NCBI RefSeq assembly: GCF_001006305.1
Contig: NZ_LBHJ01000003.1
Span: 186,001-250,000, forward strand
DNA: 64,000 bases
Direction: 5' to 3'
DNA from: Silvibacterium bohemicum
Lineage (GTDB): Bacteria > Acidobacteriota > Terriglobia > Terriglobales > Acidobacteriaceae
This document shows positions 51,657 to 60,380 of the stretch, in pieces; the stretch's first letter is position 1, and each line of letters begins with the position of its first letter. The position numbers and the translations under genes were made by a program. The notes beneath the pieces are model-generated. The model was not told where the DNA came from. It made no database searches and saw only the letters and a program-made list of their open reading frames with translations.

Positions 51657-52547
51657 ATGCGGAAAGATGCGTTGACGTTCAGGACGATTGCCGTAGCCAC
51701 AGATCTGAGTGAGGCTGCGTCTTTCGCGCTCCGTTACGCCCAGGAAATTGCTCGCCGGCACGAATCGACGCTGGTGATTGTGCATGTAATCGACCCTGTA
51801 AGCTATGCGTTTCCTGCCGGAGCATCGGACGAGTTTAAGGGAGATCAGGCCGCTCGCGATGAATTGAGACGAATCGAGGAGGACACCCGCCGCAAAGGGA
51901 TCACTGTTCACTCAGTCATAGAGAGTGGAATCATTTGCGAGTGTATTCTGCAGAGTTTGGCGGATCATCATGTCGATTTACTGGTGCTGGGCACACGCGG
52001 GAAGACAGAGGCCGGTCGCGTCGCGCTGGGCACGGTGGCCCGGCAGCTTCTCGGCAAAGCATCTTGCTCCATTCTGACGATTTCTCCAGGCGCAGATATA
52101 TCTTTGCCGTGGGCCGGCCAATGGCGGCGCGTCCTTGCCGCGACGGATTTTTCTGCCGCCTCGCTCGCCGCTCTCAACCTTGCTCAATCGATCGTGCATG
52201 AGCAGCTTCTTGTTCTTCACACGGCCCATTGCGCGAACCAACATGAGTGCTCCCACTGCCTGGAACGGCTGCGCTTTCTCGCGCCATTCAACGAATCGCA
52301 TACCGTGCCCGTGAATCACATTGTCGCGTCGGGGGATGAAGGGCAGGTCATCGCTGCATACGCTCACAGCTTCGATGCCGATCTCGTGGTCCTGGGATCA
52401 CCGGGCAGGGAACTCTCGGAAGAAGACCTTCCTCGAAGCACGATCCTGCAGGTCATCTCACACGTTTCCTGCCCCGTACTTTGCGTGCCGGCGGCGAGAG
52501 GCACTACCGAAGGAGAACTCATTCAAGAGGTTGCATTTGCATGCTGA
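51657..52547 (+). CDS. Universal stress protein, two tandem domains
   Basis: 296 residues. Domain 1: TIAVATDLSEAASFALRYAQEIARRH and the loop G-TR-G-KTEAGRVAL-G-T, which keeps the ATP-binding pattern. Domain 2: RVLAATDFSAASLAALNLAQSIV with a CANQHECSHCLERL segment (three cysteines) and a degenerate loop G-SPGRELSEEDLPRST. The cysteines of domain 2 could bind metal or form a redox pair; that is a guess. Located between a CRP-family gene and the nitroreductase gene, each with its own palindrome. Confidence 0.87.
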   Translation: MRKDALTFRTIAVATDLSEAASFALRYAQEIARRHESTLVIVHVIDPVSYAFPAGASDEFKGDQAARDELRRIEEDTRRKGITVHSVIESGIICECILQSLADHHVDLLVLGTRGKTEAGRVALGTVARQLLGKASCSILTISPGADISLPWAGQWRRVLAATDFSAASLAALNLAQSIVHEQLLVLHTAHCANQHECSHCLERLRFLAPFNESHTVPVNHIVASGDEGQVIAAYAHSFDADLVVLGSPGRELSEEDLPRSTILQVISHVSCPVLCVPAARGTTEGELIQEVAFAC

Positions 52548-52589
52548 TCAGAGAATTGAGCCGCAAGCATCTCTTCCGTCCCGTACATG

Positions 52590-52605
52590 TGTGATGGGCG
52601 TCACA
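52590..52605. promoter_or_regulatory. CRP-type palindrome before the nitroreductase gene
   Basis: TGTGATGGGCGTCACA, perfect outer half sites, centred 88 bp before the start codon. Confidence 0.65.
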
Positions 52606-52685
52606 TCCTTTCCACCGTCCGTGACCTTAATGTCTGAAGAAGGTGTAGAAAACGCGCCGGCACAAAAACGGGCGAGGAGAGCGTG

Positions 52686-53420
52686 ATGCGACGGATTCTG
52701 AAGGTCATTCGGGACAGGCATTCTGAGCGAGGAGCTTTCGACGCGAGCCGGTCTATCGAAAAGTCGGATCTGAAGCTGATTCTGGAGGCTGCACGATGGG
52801 CTCCGACCCCGAACAATATGCAGAACTTCGAGATACTGATCGTGGACGCAAAGGAGCAGCTCGAGGCGATTGGAAAGCTTCCTGCTGACATGTCGGAGTC
52901 TTTCCTCCGCGAGAACTATGCGCAGCTCGCTTTTTCCGAGGAAGAGCTCCGCGTCAGGAAGACCGGGGTGCTCGCCAGCATCTTTCCCCCCGCCTGGACG
53001 AATCCCGAAGCCTGGACTCCCGATTCAGACTATAGGTCTCAGCTTACTTTTCTCGGCAGATCTGTGCATGAAACACCATTGCTGCTTGTCGTTCTCTACG
53101 ATGGCACCAAGCGCGGTCCCGGTTCCGAAGGAGATGTGCTCGGTCACATGAGTCTGGGTTGTGTGATGGAAAATATGTGGCTCATGAGCGAATCACTGGG
53201 GATTGGATTTCATGTCCTCACTGTCTTCAGCGATAGTCCGGTTGAGCAAGAGGTCAAGCGGGTTCTTCATGTCCCGGCGGCTATGAAGGTCGCCTTTGCC
53301 TGTGCCCTGGGATACCCAGCCGATCCTGGCGCCGCCTACCCCCGCGTCCGCCGCGAACTCGAGGAGTTCGTCCATCACAACGAATTTGGGCGCAAGGACG
53401 TCGTTTGGAGCTCTCGCTGA
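52686..53420 (+). CDS. Nitroreductase-family flavoprotein
   Basis: 244 residues from the ATG at 52686 (GAGGAG about 7 bases upstream). RHSERGAFDASRSIEKSDLKLILEAARWAPTPNNMQNFEILIV is the FMN-binding N-terminal region of nitroreductases (the R-S-x-R position reads R-H-S-E-R). LGHMSLGCVMENMWLMSESLGIGFHVLTVF is the second FMN/dimer segment. FMN-dependent NAD(P)H oxidoreductase; substrate unknown. Its palindromic site places it with the usp genes. Confidence 0.82.
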   Translation: MRRILKVIRDRHSERGAFDASRSIEKSDLKLILEAARWAPTPNNMQNFEILIVDAKEQLEAIGKLPADMSESFLRENYAQLAFSEEELRVRKTGVLASIFPPAWTNPEAWTPDSDYRSQLTFLGRSVHETPLLLVVLYDGTKRGPGSEGDVLGHMSLGCVMENMWLMSESLGIGFHVLTVFSDSPVEQEVKRVLHVPAAMKVAFACALGYPADPGAAYPRVRRELEEFVHHNEFGRKDVVWSSR

Positions 53421-53545
53421 CGCAAGCCTTGGCTGGCTAGACTGGCTCACATTACCTCAGGCATCCTCACGCCCACCTCATCGAGAGGGGAGAGTAAGTC
53501 GGCCGAATTCAGGTTTTATCCAGTAACGCAACTGAGGGTTCTCGA

Positions 53546-54913
53546 TCAGGCTACGCGGATGAGCTTCTTATTCACGAACTCGCTAATGCCAAGGTCAGAG
53601 AGCTCCCGGCCATAACCGGAGTTCTTGACCCCACCAAATGGCAGGTCGGGGGCGGTCCACGTCGCTCTGTTGATAAAGACCATGCCCGTATCGATCTGGC
53701 GCGCAATCCGCTTGCCCCGTTCGATGTCCTTGGTAATCACCGATCCCCCAAGCCCATAGGGTGAATCATTTGCGAGCTTGACAGCCTCTTTCTCGTCCTT
53801 GACACGGAAGATCAGCGCCACCGGAGCAAAGAACTCCTGATAATAGGCTGGGTTTTCCGCCTTGATACCGGTAAGGATCGTCGGTTCCAGGAAATAGCCC
53901 GGCCGATTAAGCCGCTTTCCTCCCATCAATATTGTCGCGCCACCATCAAGGGCGCCTTTGATCTGCTTCTGGACCAGATTCAGCGCCCCGGCGGTGCAAA
54001 GCGGACCAACCGTCGTTTTCGCATCCATGGGATCACCGGGAACCAGCTTTTCCAGCTCCTTCTTAAATCGATCGAGAAAAGTATCTGCGATCTTTTCATC
54101 GAGGATGAACCGTTTTGCGGCGACACAACACTGACCGGTGTTGTTCATGCGCCCCCACAGCCCCCATTTCACTGCCGTATCCATGTCCGCATCGTCCAGC
54201 ACGATGAAGGCGTCGCTCCCGCCCAGCTCCATCGTGCTTTTCTTAAGAGCCTTGCCGGCTTCGGAGGCGACCGCAGTACCGGCCCGTTCGCTGCCGGTCA
54301 GGGCGACGCCCTTGATGCGCTTGTCCCCGATCGCTGAGGCCGCCTGGTCGTTGGAAAGGAAGACGTTCGTATAGGCGCCCATCGGGGCTCCGGCGTCGAG
54401 CAACAGCTTCTCGAACGCCAACGCACACTGCGGCACATTGGGCGCATGCTTCACCACCAGTGTGTTGCCCACCATCAGATTCGGTCCCGCGACACGAGCC
54501 AACTGATAATAGGGGAAATTCCATGGCTCGACGCAAAAAAGAATGCCCAGCGGCTCATTCTCGACAAAGGCCTCGCCCTCATCTACCTTCAGCTTCTCGG
54601 GTGTCAGAAATTTCTCCGCATTGTTGGCATAATAATCGAGAATATCGGCGCTCAGATCAACCTCTCCTTGCGCCTCGCTAAACAACTTACCCATCTCGAG
54701 GGTAATGGGCCTGGCAAACTCGTCGCGCTTTTCACGTAAGATCGAAGCCGCTTTCTTGACGATTGCCTTGCGATCCGCCAGCGGTCTCAGGCTCCAGTCC
54801 TTCTCGAAGGTTTCCTCGGCCCGCGCAATGATGGCATCCAGTTGCTCATCCGTGTGCTCTGGAAATGTCTTGAGCAGTTCTTCCGTATAGGGATTGATTG
54901 TTTGGTATGCCAT
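53546..54913 (-). CDS. NAD(P)-dependent aldehyde dehydrogenase (succinate-semialdehyde dehydrogenase-like)
   Basis: 455 residues from the ATG at 54913 (MAYQTINPYTEELLKTFPEHTD). AAGGAG lies upstream, a little far. Catalytic parts: FCVEPWNFPYYQLAR (the PWNFP motif), the nucleotide-binding GNTLVVKHAPNVPQ and GSERAGTAVASEAGKALKKSTMELGGSDAFIVLDDAD with the general-base Glu, and the nucleophile Cys in MNNTGQCCVAAKRF. The length and GQCC fit the GabD/Sad branch. It lies after the alcohol dehydrogenase gene in the same direction, so the two may convert an alcohol to an acid via the aldehyde. Confidence 0.85.
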   Translation of the reverse strand: MAYQTINPYTEELLKTFPEHTDEQLDAIIARAEETFEKDWSLRPLADRKAIVKKAASILREKRDEFARPITLEMGKLFSEAQGEVDLSADILDYYANNAEKFLTPEKLKVDEGEAFVENEPLGILFCVEPWNFPYYQLARVAGPNLMVGNTLVVKHAPNVPQCALAFEKLLLDAGAPMGAYTNVFLSNDQAASAIGDKRIKGVALTGSERAGTAVASEAGKALKKSTMELGGSDAFIVLDDADMDTAVKWGLWGRMNNTGQCCVAAKRFILDEKIADTFLDRFKKELEKLVPGDPMDAKTTVGPLCTAGALNLVQKQIKGALDGGATILMGGKRLNRPGYFLEPTILTGIKAENPAYYQEFFAPVALIFRVKDEKEAVKLANDSPYGLGGSVITKDIERGKRIARQIDTGMVFINRATWTAPDLPFGGVKNSGYGRELSDLGISEFVNKKLIRVA

Positions 54914-55072
54914 TTGGAAGTTAGTCTCCTTCAAGGTTGGATGTACTGTGCTGACAATGCGTCGCTTTTCAAAGTCAGAAACGACTGGGACGAGCAAGAC
55001 GGTCTCAACCCGGATTCGCCGGAAGGCAGATAGCAGGGAATCACTGCTATCCGACCTCCGCGTCGGGATCCG

Positions 55073-56107
55073 TCAAGCCTTGGCAAGTTCGATTACCACG
55101 CGTCCATCGATCTTGCCCGCCTTCATCTGATCGAAGATCTGGTTGATGTCTTCGAGCGCCGCGGTTGTGTAGGTTACTTTCACCTTGCCTTCGGCGGCAA
55201 AGCTCAGGCATTCGGCGAGATCGGAGCGAGTTCCAACGATCGAACCACGGAGAGTCTTACCGTTGAGCACCACATCAAAGATCGAAAGGGAAAATGTTCC
55301 CGGCGGCAGACCGCAGAGCGTCATCGTGCCGTTGCGGCGCAGGAGATCAACGCCGAGGGAGAAGGCCTTGGGCGAAACCGCGGTGACCAGGACACCGTGC
55401 GCCCCTCCATCCGTCTCTTTGAGAACGCGCTCCGCGGCGTCGGGTTCAAGTGCGTTCACAGCGAGATCGGCGCCAAGCTTCTTTGCCAGCTCGAGTTTGT
55501 CGGGCGCTATATCGACAGCCACTACGTGCAATCCCATGGCCTTGGCATACTGCACCGCAAGATGCCCGAGGCCTCCGACGCCCGAAATCACAACCCATTG
55601 GCCGGGCCGGGCCTCTGTCTGCTTCAGGCCCTTATAAACGGTTACGCCGGCACAAAGAACTGGAGCGATCGGCGTAAAGTCGACACCTGCGGGTAAATGG
55701 CCGACATAGTTTGGATCGACCAGCACATATTCCGCGAAGCTGCCGTCAACCGAGTATCCAGCGTTTTTCTGCTGTTTGCAGAGGGTTTCCCAGCCAGTCA
55801 GGCAGAACTCGCAGTGTCCACACGCGCTATAGAGCCAGGGAACTCCAATGCGGTCGCCTTCTTTCACCACACTGACTCCGTTGCCTACCGCGACCACATA
55901 ACCAACTCCTTCATGACCGGGGATGAACGGTGGCTGCGGTTTGATCGGCCAGTCTCCGGTAACAGCGTGCAGGTCGGTATGACATACACCGGTGGAAATC
56001 ACCTTGAGAAGCGCCTGTCCAGGCCCTACTTCGGGAATCTTCACCTCTTCAATCGTGAGTGGCTTGCCGAGTTCTCTCACTACGGCGGCTTTCATTGTTT
56101 TTGCCAT
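55073..56107 (-). CDS. Zinc-dependent alcohol dehydrogenase (AdhP-like)
   Basis: 344 residues from the ATG at 56107 (MAKTMKAAVVRELGKPLTI). The catalytic zinc ligands are in STGVCHTDLHAV (Cys) and FIPGHEGVGYV (His-Glu), with the structural zinc four-cysteine loop SACGHCEFCLTGWETLCKQQ. NAD-binding GVGGLGHLAVQYAKAMG and VAVDIAPDKLELAKKLGAD favour NAD(H). Oxidises or makes primary alcohols, including ethanol. A small frame with a strong ribosome site ends 18 bp upstream, and a CRP-type site lies beyond. Confidence 0.88.
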   Translation of the reverse strand: MAKTMKAAVVRELGKPLTIEEVKIPEVGPGQALLKVISTGVCHTDLHAVTGDWPIKPQPPFIPGHEGVGYVVAVGNGVSVVKEGDRIGVPWLYSACGHCEFCLTGWETLCKQQKNAGYSVDGSFAEYVLVDPNYVGHLPAGVDFTPIAPVLCAGVTVYKGLKQTEARPGQWVVISGVGGLGHLAVQYAKAMGLHVVAVDIAPDKLELAKKLGADLAVNALEPDAAERVLKETDGGAHGVLVTAVSPKAFSLGVDLLRRNGTMTLCGLPPGTFSLSIFDVVLNGKTLRGSIVGTRSDLAECLSFAAEGKVKVTYTTAALEDINQIFDQMKAGKIDGRVVIELAKA

Positions 56108-56124
56108 TTTGTTTTCTGCTTTGT

Positions 56125-56196
56125 TTATGCCATCAGGGAACGGGACGGGATGACCAGGCTCTCCAGGTTCCATACAGGCGTTTGTTTGGTTGCCAT
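56125..56196 (-). CDS. Short upstream reading frame (23 codons) before the alcohol dehydrogenase gene
   Basis: GGAGG stands six bases before an ATG that opens a 23-codon frame (MATKQTPVWNLESLVIPSR and a short end) closed by TAA 17 bases before the dehydrogenase ATG, which itself has no ribosome site. It starts about 14 bases after the transcript start that the CRP-type site would predict. Likely translated; whether it is a small protein or a coupling or attenuating leader cannot be told. Confidence 0.5.
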   Translation of the reverse strand: MATKQTPVWNLESLVIPSRSLMA

Positions 56197-56243
56197 GTCG
56201 AGCCTCCGTGCCTCTACTATTTACCTGTACGGAATCATCGCGC

Positions 56244-56259
56244 AGTGATGTCCGTCACA
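56244..56259. promoter_or_regulatory. CRP-type palindrome before the alcohol dehydrogenase gene
   Basis: AGTGATGTCCGTCACA, one mismatch in the left half site. It is placed between the dehydrogenase gene and a decayed usp gene that points the other way, so it may once have served both. Confidence 0.6.
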
Positions 56260-56402
56260 ACTGTTGTAGAGAAACGCTTCAGGCCTTTCCTGCTCACGGG
56301 GCAGCAGTCAGCTGTTACCTGGCGCGCCCACCGGTGCAAACCCGGATACGGAGAACGACAGTCCACTGCGTTGGCAAAGTCCGACTTCTCTTTGTGCGAC
56401 CG

Positions 56403-56670
56403 AAGGCTCTGAAATCGATCCTGTATGCGACGGATCAGGAACTGGGCTCCTTCGCTCTGCCCAATTTGCCGCGACTCCGACCGGCAGGATGGATAGCCGT
56501 CTGATTCTTCTCCATGTCTCGAAGAAACCAGCTCCCAGGGAACCCATTACTGTGTTCGTCGATCAGGCTGGTGATTGCCTGCGGGAGGTGCTGCCTCCTG
56601 ATATCACAGGGGAACGCCACCGGACGATCGGAGTGGAATCTGGCGGTGCTGCCGTGCCGATGCACCGAAC
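56403..56670 (+). pseudogene. Decayed universal stress protein gene
   Basis: The plus strand reads ALKSILYATDQELGSFALPN, the usual start of an acidobacterial Usp (KSILYATDFxxxS), then after a frameshift SRLILLHVSKKPAPREPI and DCLREVLPPDITGERHRTIGVESG, the second strand and PPD loop of the same fold. The frame then fades and the end is cut by the convergent oleate hydratase gene. No ATP-loop is left. Non-functional. Confidence 0.6.
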
Positions 56671-56681
56671 AGCGGCATACT

Positions 56682-58319
56682 TCAGCCAGTCATGTCGTGC
56701 AGCGTTCTGTATGCCTTATAGAGAACGCGCGGATCGTGATGTCCTTTATAAACTGGCGGCGGCTTTCGTTTGAGGTCAAGCAACGCGTACACGGCTGTCT
56801 GCGCGGAACGGATCGAGTACTCCACAGTAAAGACGACATCATCCGGGAGCTCGCAGAATTGACCGGTGAATGCCAGGTTCTTCCATCCTTCCGGTTGTAC
56901 CTGGGGCCGGTCTCCCTTCACCCGCCGCAGAAATTGACTGGTGATGAATGGCATCATGCAGGGGATACAGGTAGAGGTCTCAAGAATATGGATTGCCTCC
57001 GTCTCGACCCGCAAGTGACCGAGTACCTCGGTCATGATCTCCCGGCCCGTGCAAGCCGCCATCGATTTTTTTACGAAATCTCCGGGTTCGTCGACGGAAA
57101 GTCCATAACCCCAGAAGACATTGACGCCCTCTGGCTGACCGATGAAGTGCGGTTGGTGAGGCAACACGATCGACGCGAGCCAACTTGACTCTGCGAAGGT
57201 GATCAGACCACCCTCGCCAGGGACGTTCCCGGTGAAGTCCCGGACGATACGGAAGAACGCCGGATCGCGCAGGGTGGTCGTGAAAGATACCCACTTCGAC
57301 TGATCGATGTGGTCGGTGAAGGTAGAGGGCCGGCCAAACTCCGGTCTGCCGGCAGCGATCTTCTCCCACAGCGTCCATGCACCGCCGTCCGCTTTGCCAT
57401 GTAGGGCCGGCACAGACTCCATCGAGCCCAGGCAGGATGCCTCGGTCATCGAACCCAGGGTCACAATCACAAGGTCCTCGGAGGCGACGTCGATCTTTCC
57501 CGAGACTCCTCCGCTTTCGTAATGAATGCTCCTCACCCGTTTCGCATCACTCTCCTCGAAGAGGAGATCGGTAACACGGGTATTCAGCTCAAATCGAACA
57601 CCGCGTTCCTCCAGCCATCGTTGCAGCGGCCGGACCATCGAATCGTACTGGTTGTAAACCGTGCGCATGATTCCATGAAGCCTGTTGAATCCCTCGACCA
57701 TATGGGTGAACCGCACCAGGTAACGCTTGAACTCTACGGCGCTGTGCCAGGGTTGGAAGGCAAAGGTTGTGCACCACATCAGCCAAAAATTGGTTTCAAA
57801 GAACGAGGGGTCGAACTGATCTGCGATGCTGCTGTTTCCGAGCCCCCCTTCCGGCTCCGCAGCTAGGCGTTCCAGGGTAAGAATCTGCTTTTCGCCAAGA
57901 CCATACCGCGGAGCGTCGATTCTGCGCCCATCCCGGACGAGCCTCGACTTTGACGAGGTCTTCATGGTTTCGTTCCATTCAAAGATTTCCTGCGTCACCG
58001 TTTTGCTCTGGTCGAGTGTGGGAATGGAAGAAAACAGATCGTAAGTGCATAGATACTTACTTTCGAGCATCCGGCCACCGCGGAGAGTGTATCCGTCGTG
58101 AGGCGTTCCAGTCCCGTCGAGGGAGCCTCCCAGTTTCTCCAGCTCCTCCAGGATGGTGATATTGCAGCCCGGAATATCGCCATCCCGGATGAGAAATGCG
58201 GCTGCCGCAAGGGAAGCGATACCGCCGCCAACGAGATAGACCTTCCTGTGTGCACTACTCTCGACGTACTCTTCGCGCTTCAGCACTGGCGACGGCGAAT
58301 TCTGGACCGCACTATTCAC
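56682..58319 (-). CDS. ohyA: Oleate hydratase (myosin-cross-reactive antigen family)
   Basis: 545 residues from the GTG at 58319 (AGAGGA six bases upstream; no in-frame ATG nearby). FAD-binding motif KVYLVGGGIASLAAAAFLIRDG, then LEKLGGSLDGTGTPHDGYTLRGGRMLESKYLCTYDLFSSIPTL, GIMRTVYNQYDSMVRPLQRWLEERGVRFELN and the C-terminal FVFTVEYSIRSAQTAVYALL-type end are the marks of the family. It adds water to the cis-9 double bond of oleate to give 10-hydroxystearate, a detoxifying and membrane-active reaction. A CRP-type palindrome lies upstream. The desaturase at 37 kb could supply substrate chains. Confidence 0.88.
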   Translation of the reverse strand: MNSAVQNSPSPVLKREEYVESSAHRKVYLVGGGIASLAAAAFLIRDGDIPGCNITILEELEKLGGSLDGTGTPHDGYTLRGGRMLESKYLCTYDLFSSIPTLDQSKTVTQEIFEWNETMKTSSKSRLVRDGRRIDAPRYGLGEKQILTLERLAAEPEGGLGNSSIADQFDPSFFETNFWLMWCTTFAFQPWHSAVEFKRYLVRFTHMVEGFNRLHGIMRTVYNQYDSMVRPLQRWLEERGVRFELNTRVTDLLFEESDAKRVRSIHYESGGVSGKIDVASEDLVIVTLGSMTEASCLGSMESVPALHGKADGGAWTLWEKIAAGRPEFGRPSTFTDHIDQSKWVSFTTTLRDPAFFRIVRDFTGNVPGEGGLITFAESSWLASIVLPHQPHFIGQPEGVNVFWGYGLSVDEPGDFVKKSMAACTGREIMTEVLGHLRVETEAIHILETSTCIPCMMPFITSQFLRRVKGDRPQVQPEGWKNLAFTGQFCELPDDVVFTVEYSIRSAQTAVYALLDLKRKPPPVYKGHHDPRVLYKAYRTLHDMTG

Positions 58320-58433
58320 GATGATTCCTCTGTAACTCTGTGCTGCTCCGTGCCGCGATTTGTGGATATGGACTTTCGACAGCGAGGCGTATAGACAATT
58401 TCGTTCGCGATAAGCGGAAGCAAAGGCGCTTGA

Positions 58434-58449
58434 TGTGGTCTTCATCACA
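58434..58449. promoter_or_regulatory. CRP-type palindrome before oleate hydratase
   Basis: TGTGGTCTTCATCACA inside a longer symmetry TTGATGTG...CACATCAA. One mismatch in the left half site. Centred 122 bp before the GTG start. Confidence 0.55.
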
Positions 58450-58526
58450 TCAAGTCGGCGTAATAACGCGGATCAGTCCTGACATAGGGAATACCTCCGA
58501 TTGAGACCGTTTTCCGGTGCCCACAT

Positions 58527-59453
58527 CTACGGTGCAGCAGGCAGGCCGGAGGTGCCAAGGAGAGTCCCTTCCTTGAGAACAAGAACGGGACACGGCGCCC
58601 TACTGATAACGCCATAGGCCGTTCCCGGCACGATCTCTCTCCGGAACGACGCGCCAGAGACCGCCCCGAGGAGGATCAAGTCAAACTTGCCTTGCCCCGC
58701 AACCCGAAGAATCGTCTCGGCGACATGGCCTCGTTCGATCATGCATGCGGGACGAGTTTCTTGTGCGCTGATACCGGACAGAATCTCCTGAAACATGCGT
58801 TCCGCATAGGAGCGCACGCGCGACGCGGAAGGATGAGCTTTTGCGACTTCTGGAAGGACATGCAGCATGGTGAGGTCGGCCTGGTGAATCCTGGCAAACT
58901 TGAGAACAGACTCGGCGACCGAGCGTGATTCCCGGTTCAGTGCCGTAGCAAAAAGAACGCGGGCATCCTTTGAAAAAAACTTGCCATCGTGCTGAACTTC
59001 CGGGCCGATCGCGAGAACGGGAACCTCGACCTCACGGAAGATCGACTCCGCTACAGATCCCAGGAGTTCCTGCTGGGCCTTCTGAGAGCCGTGCGATCCT
59101 ATGATCACGTGATCCGGTCCCCACTCCTGGACCACCTGTCGGATTGTGTCTGCTACGTGGCAGGTACGCATAGTCCAGGCGCACTGCACCCCTGCGTCTC
59201 TCGCCTTCTTGGCTGCATCCTCGAGAATTGTTTCCGCATGATGCTGTACTCCTTCCCGGTCGCTATGAACAAGCAAGGATGGATTCGTATCCGAGGAGTT
59301 CACGTCCGGGAGCACGTGGATGAGCCTCAATTCGGCTCTGTATTGCAAGGCATGGTCAATCGCAACGGGCAGGGTATGCTGCAGATCTGTCAAATCCGTG
59401 GCAAGAAGCAGCCGGGATGGCAGGGTCGAGATATTGCCTACTTGAAGCGACAT
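58527..59453 (-). CDS. Universal stress protein, two tandem domains
   Basis: 308 residues. Domain 1: RLLLATDLTDLQHTLPVAIDHALQY and the loop G-SH-G-SQKAQQELL-G-S with the G-x2-G-x9-G-S pattern. Domain 2: VLFATALNRESRSVAESVLKFARIH, ending LLGAVSGASFRREIVPGTAYGVI, where the loop is altered. Third intact copy of the family here, facing a CRP-family gene. A weak CRP-type site is centred 78 bp upstream, the same spacing as for the other copies. Confidence 0.87.
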   Translation of the reverse strand: MSLQVGNISTLPSRLLLATDLTDLQHTLPVAIDHALQYRAELRLIHVLPDVNSSDTNPSLLVHSDREGVQHHAETILEDAAKKARDAGVQCAWTMRTCHVADTIRQVVQEWGPDHVIIGSHGSQKAQQELLGSVAESIFREVEVPVLAIGPEVQHDGKFFSKDARVLFATALNRESRSVAESVLKFARIHQADLTMLHVLPEVAKAHPSASRVRSYAERMFQEILSGISAQETRPACMIERGHVAETILRVAGQGKFDLILLGAVSGASFRREIVPGTAYGVISRAPCPVLVLKEGTLLGTSGLPAAP

Positions 59454-59523
59454 GGCGTTCTCTCCACAAAGAGAATGTTTTCAGATACGGGCTAATTTGG
59501 ATGTGCGATTTTGCACGTGTCCA

Positions 59524-59539
59524 CTTGACTTGCGTCACC
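59524..59539. promoter_or_regulatory. Weak CRP-type site before the third usp gene
   Basis: CTTGACTTGCGTCACC keeps the TGAC and GTCAC cores but has three outer mismatches. Its position fits the other usp promoters; on sequence alone it would not be convincing. Confidence 0.35.
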
Positions 59540-59578
59540 CGGCAACGATCTCAACCGCCAGGAAAGAAACCGCTCCAA

Positions 59579-60280
59579 TCAGAGCAAGAGTTCAAGTCCT
59601 TCTTTCCGAAGAATCGTCATTTTCGTTCCTTTAATCGAGATGATGCCTTTGCGCCTCAAGTTGTTCAACACTCGGGTGACAGACTCTCGAGAACTACCGA
59701 GCATGGACGCAATGTCTTCATGCTTGAGCACCATGTGGATTTCCGGTTGAGCGTTGTCTGCGGTTGCGCTGTCGACTGCGAGCTCGAGCAGAAGATGAGC
59801 CACCCTGCCCGCAATGGAGCTGGAGAGTGCCAGGCGGCATGCATCCGCCAGTGCCGAACGATATTCATTACTCAGGCTTTCGGCCGCGTGCAGACTGCCC
59901 TCCACGTGGCGCCGGATGAAATGCAGAAAATCCTTCTGGTTGAATGTCTTTATCTGCGTGGGCTCGATTGCCTGGGCCGTGACTTCGTACGGTGTATTCG
60001 AGAGCGCCGCGCTGAGACCCAGGACATCTCCCGGTTTCGCTATCTTCACCAATAGCGTCTTAGCGTCGCGCGAGGACGCAGTGAGCTTGACGCGGCCATC
60101 GCAGATTACTGATACGCTGCGCGAGGCCTGCCCTTGCGCAAACAGGATGCTGCCCATCGGCAGCATGACGTGGGTGCTCATCGCATCGTACTCGGCCAGT
60201 GCCTGCGGCGCCAGGTTGCAAAACCAGCCTGGTTTCTTGGCTTTGCATAACAGGCAGTTCTCGGCGTGCATGGGCAACAT
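59579..60280 (-). CDS. CRP/FNR-family regulator with N-terminal cysteine motif
   Basis: 233 residues from the ATG at 60280 (GGAG five bases upstream). N-terminus NCLLCKAKKPGWFCNLAPQAL with C-x2-C-x8-C, like the 50.8-kb paralogue. The beta roll is MLPMGSILFAQGQASRSVSVICDGRVKLTASSRDAKTLLV, and the DNA-binding helix reads SMLGSSRESVTRVLNNLRRKGIISI. SRESVTR keeps Arg-Glu-x3-Arg, so TGTGA-type sites are expected targets. It may sense redox state through the cysteines. Together with the 43.7- and 50.8-kb genes it makes three likely readers of one site type. Confidence 0.87.
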   Translation of the reverse strand: MLPMHAENCLLCKAKKPGWFCNLAPQALAEYDAMSTHVMLPMGSILFAQGQASRSVSVICDGRVKLTASSRDAKTLLVKIAKPGDVLGLSAALSNTPYEVTAQAIEPTQIKTFNQKDFLHFIRRHVEGSLHAAESLSNEYRSALADACRLALSSSIAGRVAHLLLELAVDSATADNAQPEIHMVLKHEDIASMLGSSRESVTRVLNNLRRKGIISIKGTKMTILRKEGLELLL

Positions 60281-60380
60281 CGGCTCTCCAGGTGCTCCTC
60301 TCACTCCAGGGCAGAACACACGCTTCCCTGTAAGGGTTCTCGGTCTGATTCATTGTTTGCTGTTCACGCCGAGAAGGAAG

